Origin: CAZHRJ01 sp964534765 | GTDB lineage: Bacteria > Lindowbacteria > 2-12-FULL-62-27 | NCBI GenBank assembly: GCA_964534765.1 | Contig: CAZHRJ010000036.1 | Location: 1 to 24,203 of the forward strand | DNA length: 24,203 bases | Reading direction: 5' to 3' | In this document: piece after piece, positions 20,686 to 24,203 of the stretch | Numbering within the stretch: position 1 is the first letter of the stretch | Layout of the letters: each line of letters begins with the position of its first letter | The notes under the pieces: generated by a model | Told to the model about the DNA's origin: nothing | The model's input: only the letters and a program-made list of their open reading frames with translations | Database searches by the model: none | Made by a program: the position numbers and the translations under genes

Positions 20686-21557
20686 CCGATCACCTTCTTT
20701 CGCACCAGGTCACCGCCGAGTTTGCTGTACGGCAGAATGACGACGTCTCCCTGCTGATAGACTTCAACCCCAAACCCCAGAAACCCCTTGACCGTGCCCG
20801 GCGTGCCCTCCACATAGATTTCCTCGCCCGGCTTGATCCGGCGCCGGATGAACCACCCAAAGACCAGCTCGCGGGAAATCAGAAAAGCCGAAACCGATCC
20901 GAAGGTCGCCGCGATCACCGCCAGGGCGTAGAGGAGCAATTCGCCGAGCAACAGGAGGTGATCCCTCTGGGCGCCCAAGGCGGCGAGGGCCGTCAGGGCG
21001 CCGAGGATCCAGGCGATTCCAAACATGACCCATCCGTACCGGTTCTCGTCCGGTACACCGATTCCCTTCAATACGCCCCGGGTGGTCAGACGCAAAAAGT
21101 ACGCAAGGTACCGGGTGACCACCAATAAAACGAGAACGGACAGAATCTGCGGCACGAAGAGGAGAATGGCATTGAGGTGGTTCAAGAGCGGCGTCACGCG
21201 AGTGGCGGTCAGCGCGACGACCGCGCCGAACAGGAGGATCAACCAGTAGACGGCATTGGCGATGACGTAAGACGGAAGGTTATCAATGCCGATTTTTCTG
21301 AGGAGGGTTCCCAGCCCGGTTTTATCCGCGAGGAGATCGAACCGGGCGGCGCGGAGGCCAAGTCCGAGGAGGAGTTGAAGGGACTTGCCGATGATCCAGG
21401 CGATGAGGAGAACAAGGATAATGCTCCAGGCCATTTGAAAAAATTCCGCCAGGGACTCGACCGTCGTATACACATTTTCCGAGAGGGACTCGATGTCCAA
21501 CCCGATATATTCCAATTCCGCCGCCAGTGATTCTGAAACAGACAAGCTCGCGCTCAT
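20682..21557 (-). CDS. MscS-like mechanosensitive ion channel protein
   Basis: The 291-aa protein has five or so membrane helices (about 41-62, 98-121, 128-155, 173-197 and 204-230). A short beta domain then follows (IKPGEEIYVEGTPGTVKGFLGFGVEVYQ, written here only in part as a match; its end is VVILPYSKL), as in the MscS middle domain. The large MscS C-terminal alpha/beta chamber is missing, so the protein resembles the small MscS-like/CmpX-type group. It overlaps both neighbours by 4 nt (metallo-beta-lactamase gene upstream, cNMP-domain gene downstream), and the operon order suggests that ligand binding by the downstream product gates it. Confidence 0.8.
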   Translation of the reverse strand: MSASLSVSESLAAELEYIGLDIESLSENVYTTVESLAEFFQMAWSIILVLLIAWIIGKSLQLLLGLGLRAARFDLLADKTGLGTLLRKIGIDNLPSYVIANAVYWLILLFGAVVALTATRVTPLLNHLNAILLFVPQILSVLVLLVVTRYLAYFLRLTTRGVLKGIGVPDENRYGWVMFGIAWILGALTALAALGAQRDHLLLLGELLLYALAVIAATFGSVSAFLISRELVFGWFIRRRIKPGEEIYVEGTPGTVKGFLGFGVEVYQQGDVVILPYSKLGGDLVRKKVIG

Positions 21558-22855
21558 GTGGATTCTCCTCCTTGTTGCGGTTCGACGCGAAACTCGCGCC
21601 CGTTCGAGATCACCCGGATGCTGCCCAGGTGATCGGTTCGATAGATCCGCGCTCCAACCTTTCTATATCGCAGCAGCGACCCCGGAGCCGGATGACCATA
21701 GCTATTTCCTTCGCCGCAGGATATCAGTACGACCTCGGGCGACACGGCCTCAAGGAACCGCATCTGACTGGAGTGCGCCCCGCCGTGATGAGGCGCCTTC
21801 AGGATCGTCGCCTCGATTCCACCCTCGTCGACAAGAAGATTTTCCACTTCCGCTTCGATGTCCCCCGTAAACAGGAAGGAGACCTTTCCGTGACCGACAT
21901 GGATGACGACGGAGGAGTTATTGACATCCGACCGGGTGCCCTGGAGGAACGGGTCGGGCGGGGACAGGACACGCACCGACACGCCGCTTCCCATGTCGAT
22001 CGTCGATCCCGCGCCGGCCTTCGTATACTCGATCCCCTTGTCGCGAACCTGCTCCAGAAACTTCTGGTAGGTCCGGGTCGCATGCTCATACGCCGGCTCG
22101 AACACTTCTCCTACCTCCATTTTTTCCAGAATTTCCGACAGGGCGGCCATGTGATCCAGATGGGGATGAGTAAGGACGAGGGCGTCGAGTCGTGAGATGT
22201 CCCGCGACTCCAGATACCGGATCAGATTGCGTTTGCCCTTGGGCTCGCCGGCGTCGATCAGCATTTTTTTCCCGGATGGGAATTCGATCAGGATCGCATC
22301 GCCCTGCTCGACATCGACCATGTGAACCGTCAATTCTCCCAGTGACAGCGCGGGCGCGGCCGCGGCGGGCTCTTCGAAGGTGAAGACCTGCGTGGTGGCG
22401 TTTTTCACGGCCTTTTTCCTCTTCCTGGACGGTGAACCCGCCTGATCCGCGCGAAGGACATCCGACCCGATCAGTTGCGGGGCGGAAGGCGAGGGCCTGT
22501 TCAAAAAAAAGACGACAGAAAGTACGACCAGGAGCGCGGTGACACCCGATGCGGCCAGAGCAACTTTGGGAACTGACGGTGTCGACCGGCGTGGAGGTGC
22601 GGGGGCCGGTGGAGGAGCGATGCCGGCCTCGGCGATGAATTTATCGAGAAGTGATTTGAGATTTTTTTCCATTTCCAGCGAATGGCCGTAGATATAAAAC
22701 GAATGTGAGAAGGACGGGTCGGTCGAAGGAGCGATTTCTCCCGTTTTCCCGGCCGGGAGGGCGGCCCGCAGCCGTTCCAGCACATCCGGGGCGCCTGAAA
22801 AGAGAATTTGTGTCTTGGAAACATCGGGTTTGGCAACAATCCTGTAAGAAGTCAT
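21554..22855 (-). CDS. Membrane-anchored ComEC-type metallo-beta-lactamase-fold protein
   Basis: The 433-aa protein has a small N-terminal domain (1-80; unknown, ending in a helical segment), a proline-rich linker, one membrane helix (about 97-118), a charged linker and a metallo-beta-lactamase domain (about 173-425). The metal-binding motif is THPHLDH (H230, H232, D234, H235), followed by FTGD and APHHGG, the pattern of the ComEC/Rec2 extracytoplasmic nuclease domain. The ComEC competence channel is absent, so this is a stand-alone relative. The N-terminus would be cytoplasmic and the hydrolase outside. A GAGGGA ribosome site precedes ATG 22855. It starts 27 bp after bioA and overlaps the channel gene. 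Confidence 0.85.
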   Translation of the reverse strand: MTSYRIVAKPDVSKTQILFSGAPDVLERLRAALPAGKTGEIAPSTDPSFSHSFYIYGHSLEMEKNLKSLLDKFIAEAGIAPPPAPAPPRRSTPSVPKVALAASGVTALLVVLSVVFFLNRPSPSAPQLIGSDVLRADQAGSPSRKRKKAVKNATTQVFTFEEPAAAAPALSLGELTVHMVDVEQGDAILIEFPSGKKMLIDAGEPKGKRNLIRYLESRDISRLDALVLTHPHLDHMAALSEILEKMEVGEVFEPAYEHATRTYQKFLEQVRDKGIEYTKAGAGSTIDMGSGVSVRVLSPPDPFLQGTRSDVNNSSVVIHVGHGKVSFLFTGDIEAEVENLLVDEGGIEATILKAPHHGGAHSSQMRFLEAVSPEVVLISCGEGNSYGHPAPGSLLRYRKVGARIYRTDHLGSIRVISNGREFRVEPQQGGEST

Positions 22856-22882
22856 CGTCCCTCGATCAACACCGAATCCGGC

Positions 22883-24203
22883 CTAACCGTCGCCCAGGAC
22901 ATCGAGGATGGCGATTCGGGTTCGATCCACCAGCATGGACAATTCGGCGGCGGTGGCGCTCAAGGGAGGCATCAGGACCAGAACATTTCCAAGAGGTCGA
23001 AGAAGCACTCCGTAGTCTCTCACACGCGCGCATATTTTCCGACCGATTCCATCCGCCCAATCGTATGGCTGCCGGGTGCGGCGATTTTTCACCAGTTCGA
23101 CGCCCACCATGAATCCGGCCTGGCGGACATCGCCGACATGACCCAGGGCGCGGAGCCGGTCGAGCCGGGCGCCGAAGAGACGGATGCGCGGGGGCAGGCC
23201 GGCCAGAATTCGCCGGCGGGCGAAATAGTCCAGATTGGCCAGAGCGACCGCGCATCCGATCGGATGGCCGGTGTACGTGTGTCCGTGAAAGAATGTTTTT
23301 GCCTCCTCGTACCGGCCGAGAAACGCCTGATAGACAGGCTCGGCCGCCAGTGTCGCCGCAAGAGGGGAAAGACCCGCCGTCAACCCTTTGGACAGACACA
23401 TCACATGGGGCCGGACACGGTCGTGTTCGCACGCAAACATTTTTCCCGTCCGGCCGAACCCCGTGGCGACCTCGTCCGCGATCAGGGGGACGCCGAAGGA
23501 TTTGCAGAGCGCGGCCAGCCGCCGCAGATATCCCGGGGGCTGAAGAATCATTCCACCCGCGGCCAAGACTTTGGGTTCGACGACACAGGCCGCGAGGTTC
23601 TGCCGATTTTTTTCCAGCGCGGTCTTGATCGGCTCAAGGCATCGATACCGGCAGGACGGGAAGGAGAGTTTGAGAGGGCAGCGATAACAGTAGGGCGGAT
23701 CGACCTTGACCGTCTTAAAGAGCAGCGGCCGGAAAGTGGAATGAAACCGGTCGACGCCGCCAACGGAAACCGCGCCCATCGTGTCCCCGTGATACCCCAT
23801 CCGAAATGAGAGAAATCGGGACCGCCGGCTCTGACCGCGATGGCGCCAGTACTGGTAGATCATCTTGATCGCGACCTCAACCGCCGTCGCGCCATTATCG
23901 GAATAAAAAACCCGGCCTAGACCCGCGGGTGAAACGGCCACCAGGCGCCGGGCCAACCGCTCGGCCCAGGGGTGGGACAACCCCAGCAGGGTCGAATGGG
24001 CAAGAACCGTCGCCTGCCGGCGGATGGCGGAAGTGAGTTCAGTGACGGAATGGCCATGAAGATTGCACCAGAGAGACGAGACCCCATCAAAGTATTTCCG
24101 GCCCCTGGCATCGTAGAGGTAGTTGCCCCGGCCCCGGACGATCTGGAGAAAAGGGTCGTCTCGAACTTCCGACATCTGCGTAAAGGGGTACCAGACACAA
24201 GAG
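22883..24203 (-). CDS. bioA: DAPA aminotransferase BioA (5' end outside window)
   Basis: BioA makes 7,8-diaminopelargonate from KAPA with SAM as amino donor and PLP as cofactor, in biotin synthesis. An ATG at 24175 would look like the start, but the frame stays open to the edge and encodes VWYPFTQM just upstream, the conserved N-terminal BioA motif, so the gene is cut by the window. GVSSLWCNLHGH, FYSDNGATAVEVAIKM, GYHGDTMGAVSVGG, ADEVATGFGRTG and the PLP lysine in LSKGLTAG are all present. A four-cysteine stretch (CYRCPLKLSFPSCRYRC) is seen, as in some BioA proteins. It is followed closely by the metallo-beta-lactamase gene. Confidence 0.93.
   Translation of the reverse strand, partial: SCVWYPFTQMSEVRDDPFLQIVRGRGNYLYDARGRKYFDGVSSLWCNLHGHSVTELTSAIRRQATVLAHSTLLGLSHPWAERLARRLVAVSPAGLGRVFYSDNGATAVEVAIKMIYQYWRHRGQSRRSRFLSFRMGYHGDTMGAVSVGGVDRFHSTFRPLLFKTVKVDPPYCYRCPLKLSFPSCRYRCLEPIKTALEKNRQNLAACVVEPKVLAAGGMILQPPGYLRRLAALCKSFGVPLIADEVATGFGRTGKMFACEHDRVRPHVMCLSKGLTAGLSPLAATLAAEPVYQAFLGRYEEAKTFFHGHTYTGHPIGCAVALANLDYFARRRILAGLPPRIRLFGARLDRLRALGHVGDVRQAGFMVGVELVKNRRTRQPYDWADGIGRKICARVRDYGVLLRPLGNVLVLMPPLSATAAELSMLVDRTRIAILDVLGDG

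Overview
The window is a GC-rich bacterial chromosome segment that encodes an outer-membrane beta-barrel protein with a signal peptide, so the host is a diderm (Gram-negative-type) bacterium. Tight 4-nt ATGA gene overlaps, SGNH and TPR/O-mannosyltransferase-like membrane proteins, an 'orphan' B12 radical SAM protein and small GGGGACG-ended palindromic elements recall uncultured lineages around Desulfobacterota, Nitrospirota, NC10 and Omnitrophota. No rRNA or marker gene is present, so this placement is only a guess.

Left host block (1-9700). After about 700 bases with no convincing gene come a small hypothetical gene and a minus-strand housekeeping operon, in transcription order: sulfite-oxidase-like molybdoenzyme, endonuclease IV (nfo), DUF2203 protein, bacterioferritin-comigratory-type peroxiredoxin (bcp) and queE. 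A 70-bp palindromic element sits inside this operon. A membrane-anchored SGNH hydrolase follows on the plus strand, then a minus-strand pair (OFA-family MFS transporter overlapping a porin-like protein), and divergently a 554-aa B12-binding radical SAM protein.

Mobile island (9739-15033). A 5.3-kb element is integrated in a tRNA-Val(GAC) gene. It is bounded by 41-bp direct repeats that form the 5' half of the tRNA, and a near-identical 30-bp double repeat (likely integrase arm-type sites) lies just inside each end. It carries a tyrosine integrase, an XRE regulator coupled to an MqsA/YgiT-type zinc-finger protein, a 65-aa orphan protein surrounded by GC-rich hairpins, and a minus-strand operon of C5 DNA methyltransferase, HNH endonuclease and Vsr mismatch endonuclease. 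The whole looks like a minimal integrative restriction-modification island.

Right host block (15034-24203). A 1006-aa membrane protein fused to a spermidine-synthase-like domain and a TMTC-like membrane protein with six TPRs lie on the plus strand. Converging on them is a minus-strand series: bioA (5' end outside the window), a membrane-anchored ComEC-type metallo-beta-lactamase protein, an MscS-like channel and a separate cyclic-nucleotide-binding-domain protein. The last three overlap by 4 nt each.

The most unusual features are the chimeric tRNA-Val at the right attachment site with a broken anticodon stem; the hairpin field at 11678-12477, including a three-way junction and two 27-bp palindromes with compensating differences; the split MscS/cNMP-binding pair; and three genes whose -10 boxes lie only 6-9 nt before the start codon, suggesting leaderless mRNAs.
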